From assembly GCA_029379385.1 (NCBI GenBank), contig CM055617.1:8432001-8496000 (forward strand): 64,000 nucleotides of DNA, given 5' to 3'. A model generated the notes under the pieces. That model saw only the letters and a list, made by a program, of their open reading frames with translations. It made no database searches and was not told where the DNA came from. The number at the start of each line of letters is the position of its first letter. The stretch's first letter is position 1. Shown here one piece after another: positions 1 to 12,300 of this stretch. The DNA is from Quillaja saponaria. Lineage: Eukaryota > Streptophyta > Magnoliopsida > Fabales > Quillajaceae. A program made the translations under genes and the position numbers.

Positions 1-330
1 ATTTTTTGACCAACTCCCCTCAAATAAAAGCTGTGGTCAGTTCATGATAATCTAGAGTAAGACAAAAACACAGAACCTCATTTTTATGATAGAACCACAA
101 CAATTGGGGGAGAGCGGTGGGGACTAAACAGAGTATGCCAAGAGTGAACATATCTTAATTACCAATAGCACAACGTAATAAATGACATGTGCTTTCAGGA
201 AATCATCAAGCATGACTGATGAAATAATATTCACCACAGTTAACATGACATCTACATATTTCGTTTGCAAATACAATGGTATGTCATAGAGTATTATTTA
301 AATGAATAATAGAACGTATAAAAGACATAC

Positions 331-2374
331 CCAAAGATCCATAAAGAGACTGCAAGAAGCATTGTAACAACCATAACCCATTCATTTCTAGTCACAGGAC
401 CCATATTCTCCAGCTTTTTTGCAGCCATGGCAGGTGCATCTGGTGTGTCTTTGATTTCAGGAGGATAAAGCTTGTATAAAATCAGTGGAGTAGCTAGAAG
501 AGAAACAAAAGCTGGTAAGCTAGCTGCCTTAAACCACGCAACCCAAGGGTTTGAAACTATCACCCCAAGCTCCTCTGCTAATTTCATACATAGCAGGTTT
601 TGAGCTGCAGCAGTTAGGAAAAGAGCACTAGAGTTACCAGCAGACTGTCATGGATCACAATAGCAATGCATAAGTCACTTATGTATCTCGACATGATAGT
701 ATTTTAAATGAATAATGAAATACATAATCAGGAAAACAAGACTAACACAGTATATGCCACAATGCCCCTAACAAGTAACTGTACTAGCTTGTGTAAGTTC
801 TTTTCAATTAATGTAACAAAAGAAAGATCTTGGTTATTAGAAAACAGAGGATTATATTGACTCCACACAAACAAGACTGTATGCTTGAGTCAAACATCCT
901 AAATTGAGCAAAACTTTATGAACATAATCATCAAAACAACAATTTGAAAATCCTTTGCCCAAATATCTCATCATAAAGATATAAATCTGAAAGAAGTTTG
1001 TGTAAGTCATTTCCCTTTCGTCTGCCGTGAATCAATTTTCTCAAAATCAGTATTCACGATTCAAGGATAACAGAAGTTTGTATCTTTCAACTACATTAAA
1101 ATCTATACTCATCAGCATATAGGTGACACTATTTCCCTTTTCTATGCTGTTCTAAAAATGAAATCTCGCAAAACCATTCTTAACTAATCCTTCCAGTGTT
1201 TCCTGTTAGTCAACTAACTCGTTGCTACTAAGCAAAACAATGAACTAGAAATGTCCTTAATGAAAAATATCTTTGGTTAAGTTCATCATAATGCCCTTGC
1301 CCTATTATCGAGGCTGGAGCAATCCAATATACAAGCACTTGCACATGCACATGTTTACACTAATGAATCTAGAGTTTTGGCTTTTCATTTTCATTTTCCA
1401 AAAGCAAAAGATGAACTTGTCAATCATTTTAATTTAACCAATGTTAATCTTTACAATAATTCAGAAGATTGCGAATAAAACCCAAATTGAACTGACCCCA
1501 TGCAGTAACATGTAAAGAAATAGAAGAAATGAACCTGAAACTGAGACTGGACGAGATAAGAGCCAAGCTTCTTAGCCGAGGGTTTACCCGGTTCACTACC
1601 TGCCGAGAGTGACAATGACTTAATAATTGGCAAGAACACACCCCCAGCCCTGGCAGTTGTGCTTGGCATTGCGGGTGCAATAAGGGCCTCACTAATTGTC
1701 AATCCATAAGACAACCCCAATGTACTCTTTCCTAAACATTTCACAAAATAAGTTGCAATCCTATCCCCCAATCCCGTCTTCACGAACCCACGAGCAAAGA
1801 AAAACGAAATCACAATCAACCAGATAACCTCATTAGTAAAGGCGCTAAAAGCAGCCGAAAATGTCAGAGTGTTGGTCACTATGGAGGCTGTTAGGCCTAA
1901 AAACGCCCAAGCCCCAACTGGCAATGGACTCAAAACAAGACCCGCTATTGTCGATGAGAAAATCGATAGCAATTGCCATCCTTGAGATGAAACTTCAACT
2001 GGTTTGGGTATTAAAAAGCGGACAATGAGGCCTATAGAGACAGAGATGATTAAAGGTACGAGCTTTGTACCTTGAGCAGGTGGGGCTGAGATTGATGGTG
2101 AAGATGATGAACTTTTCTGAGGTTGTGGGGATGACGAAGCTTGAATTGGGAAGTGGGTTGTACTGGATTTTTTCAGAGGATTGAAGAGACAAGGTTTGGA
2201 GGAAAAGAAGGAGAGGTGAGGGGTGGATGATCGGAAGGATGGAATTGAATGAGAATTGTGGTTCAGAAGAATAGACGACTGTGATTTAGAGATGGGTCGA
2301 GAACGATGGAATAAGGAAGTGCGAGATGGGAGTGAGAAGGGGGTGGAGAGCGACTGAAGTGCAAGGCTCTCCAT
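331..2374 (-). CDS. DiT1: Dicarboxylate transporter 1, chloroplastic (2-oxoglutarate/malate translocator), 5' part
   Basis: Inner-envelope plastid carrier that exchanges 2-oxoglutarate for malate, linking ammonia assimilation and photorespiration to the cytosol. Two exons are visible: 2374-1535 (donor CAG|GTTCAT) and 644-331 (donor TTTGG|GTATGT). Their junction is in phase and gives QSQFQ-SAGNSSALF, as in plant DiT1. The first ~80 residues are Ser/Thr/Pro-rich and lack acidic residues, as a transit peptide should. Several hydrophobic helices follow, with DASS-family signatures such as NEVIWLIVISFFFARGF and IAPAMPSTTARAGG. I chose the ATG at 2374; the open frame runs on upstream but only from a GTG. 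About 384 residues lie in the window, and family proteins have ~550-570, so at least one more exon lies beyond the left edge. Bases 1-330 are intron. No lesion seen. Confidence 0.93.
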
Positions 2375-4917
2375 AGTCAGAAAGGAGGATGTTTGTGTTT
2401 GTTGTTGTTGCACAGCGATCGAAGGAGAAATAATAGAAATTGAGAATTGGAAATAAAAGATGGAGCTTTTTGTGTGAGAAGAACGGAACTCCCAAAGAAA
2501 GGACTGGGGAGAGTCCTGTTGTGAGGAGGGAAATCAATGGAGATTTGTTAAGACCTTGTTTGTTTGTTTTTTTATCAATATTGTGCTCTTCCTTTTCCAT
2601 TTGTTTTTTCCTCTCACTTACTTCTTCACACTCCCGTGCTTCTTTTGTGTGTCAATTTCTTATAATGGGTTATTCTAAGGTGTTCATAGGACATTCTCAA
2701 TATAACAGAATGCTTAAATGAAATTTACAATGTTGTTTTATTAAAAATATTTTTTTTTTAAGTTTGATTAAAAATTATATTGTAATGTCAATGCTTAAAA
2801 ACTGATAAAATAAGGTATGTTCCTTTCATTGATTATCTAAGATCGAAGTGTAAAAATGATTAGTTAAAATATATATAAGTTGAGTTGGACCTGACAATAA
2901 ATAGTAGATAGACTTTTTCTAGTTTAGTAAAGAAGGATCTCACTTTTCATTTGTAATGGATTCTTATCAATGCACTTACTATATTTTTTTTAGCAATTAG
3001 GTGGTGTTTGGATTAGCTTACGCACAAATTGTCTAATTCATCCCCTAATTTGATCAAAAATAAATTACCTACGTTAAAATTAATTTTCACCACATATCAA
3101 AGAAAATTTCGGATGGGTGAATATATCTTCTAAAAATTTAAGCCCAATGCCTTCAATCAAGACTGGATCTATGGTACAAAGGAATCAAATCAAGGACATC
3201 TTGGGCCTCATATACATTAGTCATATTCAACCCAATCTCGTCATTGAGAAAAAAGCAAAACAAAAGATATAGACAAATGACTAATCTCACACCAACTCTT
3301 TGTAGGAATATGATGCAGCAAACTTACCAATGGTCTAGGGTATTAGAAGATTTTACCACTCCGAATAATATCCCAAGCAAAAATAAAAAATAAAAAAAAT
3401 TCAATCCTTCACAATTTATTAAGTTAACACAAAATTATTATTTGGATGACCTTATTGCCACAACCATATCGCTTAGAACTATAGCCTCATAATTACAAAA
3501 AATATTTATTAGACTAAATTAGTCTCATTCAATATTTTGTGAATTATGGGGAAAAAATTATTCTGTAAAATCAATTAATAAAAATTAGAAACCCAAATAA
3601 ATTAGTACACTTCCCAACCCATCGTCTTCCTTTGTAGCTAAAACTCATTGCCATGTCTATCATATCTCATTCAAAACTTAGACTTTCTCCGCAATTCTCA
3701 TTTACCAAGCAAAAGTAAATAAAATCCCGATTGAAGCAAAAATTTGAATCGAAGCCAACATTAAAGTACAAAATGAAGCTCGAACAATGAACCTGCAAGC
3801 ATACGATTTGAAATCTGCTAAGCAAATTCCTTGATATACATATTTTTCTTCACTCTTCTGAAAGAATTATGGTATCACTGGATTTTCTGTGGATTCAAGC
3901 TTATGTTCGTACTTTGGTGACAAAGTTTCATGCATTCAAGCATAACCTTAATTGGATCGACTAATTAGAAACTTATGAGAAGTAGGAGATTGAATAAGAT
4001 AAAGGAAACTAAAAAAGAGGTATGTGAATATTATGTGCAGCGGCCCATTCTGGAGCTGATGTTATGATTTCAAGATAAAAAACATTGAAATTGAATATCC
4101 AAAATGATGTGTTTGAAAAAAAAAAAAAAAAAACTCTTCTATGAAAGAGGATGAGAGGTGTAGGGTGAGAGAGAATGAATGCCTAGAGGCAGAATCGAAG
4201 TTATTAATTATCGTTCAATAAATATATACTTTGTAACTGTGTATGTGTATCATATTATTTTATTATTTACTAGGACAACTCTTAAAAAAAAAAAGATTGG
4301 GATTTTTCTATTAATAAGAGGCTGTGGCCTAAAGCTTTTTGACTATGGCTATGAGGCCACCCTTATTATTTTTGTCATTGAAATATAAGAGCCTTATCAA
4401 TTTTTTCACTGAAAATATAATTTTATCAATTTGATATAATATGTAATGGACAAATTGATTACGAATTGTAACATCTTATACTTAGTTAGACAAAATTAAA
4501 TTTTTAATGATGAAATTGGTTGAACTCCTATCTTACAAATACAAAAATGATAATGATGTCTTAAGTCAATTATATAAACTCATGAAAACAAACTCATGTA
4601 TTTTACATGAGTTATCTTTCATCGTCTAATCATTTTTGTAGTCAATTTTGTACATCTATAATTATATAATATAGAATGAAATCATATTCTCCTTTATTAT
4701 AAATTTCTAATTAAGATAACATTTTATTTTAAATTTCAAGCTCAAAGGCATTTGTATTTGTGTGAACTATGGTTTACTTGTCTCTTCAAGCACCATTTTG
4801 AAATATTTTTTCTTGTAGATTGTTTGTGATAGAAGCTACCTTTACTTCATAGAATAAGGCCAAGCTAATGGTGATACTTTATATGAAAAGGGCAAGGATT
4901 AAGATATCTCATTTTGA

Positions 4918-4939
4918 ATATATATATATATATATATAT
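4918..4939. repeat. (AT)n microsatellite
   Basis: An uninterrupted alternating A/T run of about 22 bases. A second, shorter TA run is at about 5389-5404. Both lie in AT-rich intergenic DNA. Confidence 0.9.
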
Positions 4940-5423
4940 TTTGTAAGCTCATTCTTCATTGTGCAGAGAATTTGTTCATATACTAATTAATCTTAGAACT
5001 GAAAAGATATTGATTGTATTTCTGTATTTGACTACCTTAATTGTTTTTTTTAGTTATCTGTTAATTGGTGTTCAAATCAATTTACATTAATTAATTCATT
5101 TTTTTAATCTGATTAAACACATATCATATATTTATGAGAAAGTTTGAGAAATGACCTTAGTTAATTTTATTGTTAATCACCATAGTATATCAATTTCATT
5201 AAAAAAAAGAAAAGGAATTAATAAGCATATTCATTGTCAATTAAATGATTTACATTCAATATTTCATATAATTATAATTGACCAATATTTTGAAAAATAA
5301 AATTAAAACTACATCTTGAGACCAATCGAAATTCTAATTTTAATTAACGTATGAAATACATTCAAGAGGTTGAGGTTGGTCGAGTAGCTATATATATATA
5401 TATATGTTACTTTTATTAGTTTT

Positions 5424-5441
5424 CATAACGCATGCGTTATG
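5424..5441. repeat. Perfect 18-bp palindrome
   Basis: The sequence CATAACGCATGCGTTATG equals its own reverse complement. It sits in otherwise AT-rich DNA with no adjacent gene and has no loop, so it resembles a dimer-type protein site more than a hairpin. No function can be assigned. Confidence 0.8.
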
Positions 5442-5619
5442 CGTGAATCATATTGATAATATATAAATATATGTTCATCAACATTTTATATACATATTAA
5501 GAAATTATAGTTAATAAAAAATAATACTCCGTGTAAATTCAATCAACAAATAAATAAAGTCATTAAAAAATTTAATTCATAATATAAACATATAATTTTT
5601 AAAAAAAATTTAAAGATGA

Positions 5620-6560
5620 AAAAATAATTAACACGACAATATAAATTAGAATTATAAAGACCATACTATTAACATGTCTTTTAATTTGTAACATTTTTTG
5701 AAAATTTTAATTTATAATATTATGATTTGTTGTAACTTATAAAATAGAATTTGAAAAATTCAATTTTAATTATTGTGATATATTAACAAGTTATAAATTT
5801 AGTAATTGAAAAGAATTAGGACAAAAAAAAAATTGTTAGAAAACAATTATAATTTGATTAATATTAAATCCTAGGAAAGAAGTAAAATAAATAAATAGTT
5901 TATTTGAAGTATAATCAATTAAAAAGTATTAATGTAACAGTAAAAACTCATATATGGTATTTAAAAAAATAAATTTCTTTCACTAAATCATTTTTATATT
6001 CATAAAAAATGGATAAATTTAACAAAAAAAAAATTTATACTTTTTAATTCTTAAGATGGAAGAAGAATTAAAAAAATAAAACAAAAATATTATTATCATA
6101 GAAACTATGCTCTTAATATTTAAAAAAAAAAAAAAAATCTTAGTATTTTTTTTAAAAAAATAATTCATAAATTTGAGAAAAATTAAAAAAATATTATACA
6201 TATTAGAAATTTATTAAAAAAATAATAAAATTGGGGAATTCAATATTAATATCTATAGATATATAATAATTGAAAAAGTATTTTATTTAAATTATAAATA
6301 AAAGATTAAAACAACAATATTATAATCATGAAAACTATACTCTTAATATTTCTTTTAATTCATAATAATTTTTTAAAATTTTAATTCTTAAATTTGAGAA
6401 CAATTAAAAAAAATTATGATTATTAAGAACTTATTAAAAAAATTGAGAAGTTCAATCTTAATAACTATTGATATATATTTTTTAAAAAGAATTGTAGATT
6501 TATTAATATTGAAAAGAATTAGTTCATTATTATAAATATAATTACTATTTAAACATTTTA
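5620..6560. repeat. Degenerate tandem repeats, unit roughly 220-250 bp
   Basis: Three diverged direct copies can be followed by eye, starting near 5625, 6075 and 6305. Each has the order: CAATATTAT-like start, an 'actatactcttaatat'-like core, 'ttttaattcataa', 'aaatttgagaa', 'gaacttattaaaaaa', and a final 'ttgaaaagaattag'-like segment. Divergence and AT-richness make the borders approximate. This looks like an old local satellite or multiplied MITE fragment. Confidence 0.5.
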
Positions 6561-7812
6561 ATTGTTTCTAACTGATATTCTTTGTCCGTTAAATTTCTGT
6601 TTTGTTGTTTAAAAAAACAAAATTTTAATCTTTTCAACAAGGAAATAAATTATTTTAAAATTACTGAAAACTTTAACTCATTATGTAAATTTAGAATCCA
6701 TATTAATATTTTTCAACTTTAATTTTCTTCAGTATTGGAGTTGATTGTTCATGTTCTTTTTCAACAAAAATGAGTTCTTTCGTAATTTCTTGAATTTCTT
6801 GTACAATAATCATTTCTCTTACTTGATCATTTTCAGTTCTCTTATTCATCTTCACAAGAAATATTCTTTTTGTAAACATGATGTCAGGTTTCTGTAATAT
6901 TTCTTTTGATACTTATCTTGACTCTACAGTAATTAAATTTCACTTGTCAAATAAATCCTTAAAAATTGGAAGATAAAAAAAGAAAAAAAAAAGAAAGATG
7001 TTAGGCATACCAAAAATAATAAAGTATTAATTAATTACTCCTAATTAAACTCATAATTCTTGACACATAGAGTTGGTTTGTTCTAAGGCACTGTCACCAA
7101 TAATAAAAAACAACACATAAATGAGCAAACAAGCATAAAAAAAATTTAACAATGCATTAATTTACTAAGTTTAAAATTTCTAATTTTATCCAAACTCTGC
7201 CTATAAAAATATATTTACATTTTAAAATTAATCTTATTATAATAATTATTTGAGAAAACAACTCTATTAAGATAGATATCAAAAGAGTGTGATAATATTA
7301 AAAATTTAATATATATAACAGTAAAATAAGAAATCGAAAATTTCTTTTTTAATGATTATATATATTATTTTATAAATCTAGATTTTTGGGGAGGTCCTGT
7401 TGATGATTTATTTTTACCATAAATATAAACTATTAAAAATAAATTATTCGAAATATGTGTAAGCTAGCTCAAATCTTCTTTTGAAGATGACTACTAAAAA
7501 AATAAAAATAAATAAACAGAGAATTTGTTAATATTGTACTTGAATATGTTTTTGTAACTATCCTTCTTTTATTTTTTTGGCCTTTATCCAATGGAATATG
7601 CATAAAGAAGGAAGCTGCTTCCAGGCTCTACTCCAATTTTCATTTTTTCAAAGGTCTATGTTGACAATAGTCAGCGCTTCCTGTGGTCCACGCGGACCAA
7701 AAAGTTACCAATCCATCGTTTATTACATCACCTGTTGGTGAAATTAGCTATATCACCCGCATTCCTTGATTGGATATCATGTATATGACCTTAGCCCATT
7801 GTCAGCTATTAC

Positions 7813-8294
7813 TAGGGGTAATAGGGGTGGCAATGAGCCGAGCTAGCTCGTGAACAGCTCGTGAGCTGCTTGTTAAGAGCTTGGATCAAGCTCGGCTCGT
7901 TTTTTAAACGAGCCGATCTTGAACTTTATTTTAAGCTCGTTTAGTAAAACGAGCCGAGCTCAATCTTTTCAAAGCTCGGCTCATGAGTTCGTGAGCTAGC
8001 TCGTTTAATATTATTTAATAATTTTTTGTATTATTTATATATACATTTATAATAAATATATTTATATACAACAAAATTAATACAAATTGTTACTTAGTTT
8101 AGTGGTAATCTGCACAAATTTTCACTAAGAGGTATTGGGTTCAAATCTTCTTGCCTACAAAACATTTTTAGAATTTTAAAAAAAACTTTACGAGCCCTTA
8201 ACGAGTCGAGCCGAGCTCGAGCCCACCTAAAATGAGACGAGCCGAGCCGAGCTTTGCCAAAGCTCGGCTCGGGATCGGCTCGTTGACACCCCTA
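7813..8294. mobile_element. Non-autonomous hAT-like MITE (482 bp)
   Basis: The element is flanked by an exact 8-bp direct repeat GCTATTAC (7805-7812 and 8295-8302), the target-site length of hAT transposons. The right end, read inward, is TAGGGGTGTCAACGAGCC. The left end has TAGGGGTGGCAATGAGCC at 7822, preceded by a 9-bp partial repeat of the terminus (TAGGGGTAA at 7813). The subterminal regions are packed with GAGCCGAGC/GAGCTCG motifs in both orientations, which would fold into hairpins. The centre is AT-rich with no transposase frame, so movement would need an enzyme supplied in trans. A tRNA-like segment lies inside it. Confidence 0.85.
8095..8147 (+). repeat. tRNA-derived (SINE-like) A-box/B-box pair inside the MITE
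   Basis: TAGTTTAGTGG at 8095-8105 fits the RNA polymerase III A-box TRGYNNANNGG. GTTCAAATC at 8139-8147 fits the B-box GWTCRANNC. The spacing is normal for a tRNA-derived promoter. No complete cloverleaf can be folded, so this is not called a tRNA gene. An A-rich stretch follows at about 8173-8187. A nested SINE remnant is the simplest reading. Confidence 0.5.
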
Positions 8295-8454
8295 GCTATT
8301 ACATCAATATGATTTTTAATTTTCTTTTATATTATTATAAAACTAATTATTACATTGGTTATGAGTTTTATTCGAATTACATGTTGTTAACTCTTTTATT
8401 AATGAAAAAGTACATATAATATATTCAAAAAGCCCTAATAATCAAAATTTGATA

Positions 8455-9114
8455 GGTGATGATTATTATTTTTTTTATATTTTAGTTTAAAAATTTACAT
8501 ACATATATTATTTTATATATTTTGTTTTAAAAAATGTACATACGTATATTATTTTAATAATAAAAAAAATTACAATTTATATTGTGGATAACTAAATTGT
8601 CTAAGAAAGTTAATGAAAGAATAAATATTTTTACAATTTATTACACTATATCATTATTGATAAGTTATGAGACTTTAAAACAAATAAGAAATAAATATAT
8701 TTTATAGAGATTGAGGTGGATGTTGAAACGATTATTGATATTCTTAATGATATTAATTTTTTTTATTTAATAATATTTTTCATATAATGATTAATCATGA
8801 ATTACAAGTGGAAAAAAACTATGACCAATAAAAAAAAAATATAGATTTTATGAGCATAAGTAGAACATTTTGAATTAAAAATTATTGATTGAATTTTTAA
8901 TTAACATAATAATATTGGAATAAATTTTGATACATTTTGTGTTGAAGTATTTGCCTACCTAAGGACAGAGCAACCTATTAAGTATATATATATTTTTGTA
9001 TATATTTATAAAAAACACACAGATATTTTAAATAAATTTTAATTTTTTATTTTATAAATTCAAGTAATAATTATTTTTAAATTCATATTTGGGTTCTATA
9101 CAATTTCTCAACTG
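8455..9114. other. AT-rich intergenic region upstream of RIBA
   Basis: No gene seen. It contains a short imperfect direct repeat at about 8476-8560 (the 'ttacatacatatattattttatat' pattern occurs twice) and many A/T runs. Confidence 0.6.
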
Positions 9115-9234
9115 GGTAAGGTAGGTAGAGGAGGCTGCGTCACCCGCGTGTTTCATACAGTTCTCTATTCAACATTTTTCATAAAATTCGCAGTTGCTTC
9201 CTTCGTCAATTTGTTTACAACTTTTCATCCGTTT

Positions 9235-9242
9235 TATATAAA
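9235..9242 (+). promoter_or_regulatory. Probable TATA box of RIBA
   Basis: TATATAAA lies 73 bases upstream of the RIBA start codon, in an otherwise mixed-composition stretch. This fits a short 5' leader starting about 9265-9275. Inferred from sequence only. Confidence 0.6.
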
Positions 9243-9314
9243 CCCAAATAAAGGAGGCTGAAAGTCATTCATCTCTGGCTCAACCATTCAAACAAGTCGT
9301 AAGCTTTGGCAATA

Positions 9315-12300
9315 ATGGCTGCCATCAACATTTCCTATTCTTCACCATCAGCATTCGCACGCTCACTGTGAGTTTTCTCTTTCTCTCTCTCTCTGCCTTA
9401 TTTCTTCTGCGATGTACTGGAAGTTTCTTTACCTTCACAAATCACGGAAGTGATTTTGGGGTTCAAGACCTTCTGGGTTTTGGTTATATTGGGGTTTCCT
9501 ATCAGGAATTCCCCAACTGGATCTTAAATTTTTTTTTTTTTGTTAACCTTATTCATTTCTGCAATAAAGCAACATAGAAATCTTTGTTCTTATATCTTAT
9601 CAGAAAATTTGTATTACATCACCCTTTATTCCTATTCTGTATTGTAATCGGGCTGTGAATTTGCACAAGCTTTAGCTTGTTTGGAGTCTGGAAACTGGAT
9701 TTTCGATTTTCAAGGTTTCTATGAACTCAAGGTTGTCATCATCTTAACCTACAATCAAGAAAACATAAGCTTAGTGTTTGTGGTGCCTAGGTGATTTATT
9801 CACTAGTTGTTATGAACTCAAGGTTAGTTAATCTATTGCCCAGTTATGCCTTTAAGTTGTCCCTGTCTACTAAATTCTACAGATAGCCTTACAGCTTCTT
9901 TATTTTTTATTGTGAAGAAAAACCCCAGGGGAGAAGGAGGGAGTGTCTCCTTGGAGGAGCTTCATACAATTCTTAGCCTGAGAGTTTCCATCCCACATAT
10001 AGTCCTACTAAAGGAATATACCAATATTATGGAATGCTTTACATAATCTTCTTTCTTCCATACTTTGCCAGTTTGCCTATATTTCAGTGGCTTTTCTTTC
10101 TCCAATCTGTTCCCATAACCTCTCCTAGCTCCTAGCTTTATCTTGGATATTTTGAGGTTAACATTCATAAAAATTTATGTCATCTGTCATCTTCTCTTTA
10201 TATACCAATATGTTATACATACTTTCTGCGGGACCTGGAGGTTTTAACGGAATATCTACTTATCATATTCTGGAATTGGTATATTCTGGACATTCTGGAT
10301 TTGTATTTTTCCATATTTTACCCCTAAGCGTTAATGAAGATGTGATTACTGATAAAACATTTCAATTGGGCTTAATTTTTTTTACCATTCCAATTAATAA
10401 TTACTCTCCTCTTCTATGCAGCACATGCAAAAACTTTAAATTGACAAATGGGCTATGCAGTGGGAATCCATCTTTTTTAGCAGGGAATAGATTCGATTTG
10501 GCTTTCACTCGGCTGGATTCTAAGTATCCCTCAAAAGAGAGTGGGATTGGTAGAACCAGAGCAACATTATTGTCCGGTGGAGGTGATCTCCTTTCTTATA
10601 CCAATGGCAATAACATTGTGACTAATGACACACCCATTGGTGATCAATCAAGTGGGATTGAGATACAACAGGATGCAGTTGCATTTGGAAGTCTTCCAGC
10701 AGATACAGCTCTAATAAGTGGTGGTTTTCCAGTTGATAATGATGAATTTGATTTGGACCTCCCCACTCCGGGGTTTTCTTCCATTCTAGAGGCCATTGAA
10801 GATATTCGCCACGGAAAGGTTGTTCATTTCCTTTTCTTATGGTAGCATTTTATTTCCATGTTGCATTTAATTAGCTTTCTTTACTAACTGATATTAATTC
10901 TGCAGATGGTGTTAGTTGTAGATGATGAGGACAGAGAAAATGAAGGAGACTTGATAATGGCTGCTGAATTGGCAACACCTGAAGCTATGGCTTTCATTGT
11001 GAAGCATGGAACTGGGATAGTTTGTGTCAGTATGAAAGAGGAAGATCTGGAAAGATTGGAACTTCCTTTGATGGTAAACCATAAGGAGAATGAGGAAAAA
11101 CTTCGTACTGCATTCACAGTGACAGTGGTATGTTATTTCCTTCCAGTATTTTCAATTGGTATCATTCAGCTGGAAATGAGTTGTTTCTCATCCCATCAGG
11201 ACTAAAGTTTAATTACTTAATTGTTTCATCTATATGCTTAGTTGATAGAAGTAGGCCATTTTAAAAGATGTCAATTATTTGTAAGTACTTAAAGGACATC
11301 AATGATCAAGATGGCGATGATCACAAAGAAGAGGAATTCATTTATATGCTTGGATGCAGTCTGAATTACTCCAGTTACATTTGTAGGATGCGAAACGTGG
11401 TACAACTACAGGGGTGTCAGCTCGTGATAGGGCAACGACAGTCTTAGCTCTTGCATCCAGAGATTCAAAACCTGCTGATTTCAACCGCCCAGGCCATATT
11501 TTTCCGCTGAAATACAGGGAAGGTGGTGTTCTGAAGAGAGCAGGACATACAGAAGCATCAGTTGATCTCACCATTCTTGCAGGGTTGGACCCTGTAGCAG
11601 TCCTATGTGAGGTTGTGGATGATGATGGTTCCATGGCTAGATTGCCTAAACTTCGTCAATTTGCAGAGCAGGAGAATTTGAAAATTGTATCTATTGCTGA
11701 CTTAATAAGGTTTGTTATTACATTTCTGTTGTAGTCTACATGGATGCATGCGCTAATATGTCATTAAAGCTTTTCTTGTTGTGGTTCTGTAAACCTTTGC
11801 ACACGTTTCACAATGATGTTGAATGAAAGCCTCCCTTAACCTTCTTATTTATTTTTTAAAGTTACTGCTACCCACCTTTTGGTGGCTATCCTGCTTAGTG
11901 TTACTAAAACACCAAGAAGAATGCCACTTAATATATGAACTTCCCAACAGGTATCGAAGGAAGAGAGATAAGTTAGTAGATCGTGCTGGTGCTGCTCGGA
12001 TACCTACAATGTGGGGGCCATTCACAGCCTACTGTTATAGATCCATACTAGATGGGATCGAGCACATTGCTATGGTTAAGGTGAGGAATACTTGTACTTT
12101 TGTCAAACTATATTTCCTAAGAGTATACACACACAAACACACACAAATTCATAAACATATGATAATCCCTACAAGTTTGGCCTATATTTGTTTTCCCAAA
12201 TGTGGTTTAAGAAAATCTAGCAAATCTTGTTTTGGGGGGGGGGGGGGGGGGGGTTGGTAAGGGGGTGTGTGTGAGGGTTTTAGACATGACAACTTGCCTA

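Larger units (their letters stand above)
2441..7812. other. Long AT-rich intergenic region
   Basis: No convincing coding sequence on either strand. The short open frames here (for example at 4179-4388 and 6019-6201) are low-complexity and have no recognisable motif. The region holds homopolymer A/T runs (for example 4118-4133), TA microsatellites, an 18-bp palindrome and a block of degenerate tandem repeats, listed separately. The first few hundred bases must include the DiT1 promoter, read on the minus strand. Confidence 0.7.

Noticed and set aside
2375..2413. Upstream extension of DiT1 to 2413
   Set aside because: The frame opens with GTG, not ATG; the ATG at 2374 gives a normal transit peptide.
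1444..2600. Other-frame open frames overlapping the DiT1 first exon
   Set aside because: They are shadows of the Ser/Pro-rich transit-peptide region and have no conserved motif.
5389..5404. TA run as a promoter TATA element
   Set aside because: It is a simple microsatellite with no gene start nearby.
8095..8147. A tRNA gene
   Set aside because: Only the A and B boxes fit; acceptor, D and anticodon stems cannot be paired.
9368..9577. Plus-strand open frame just after RIBA exon 1
   Set aside because: It lies in intron 1, behind a good donor (CT|GTGAGT) that joins in phase to exon 2.
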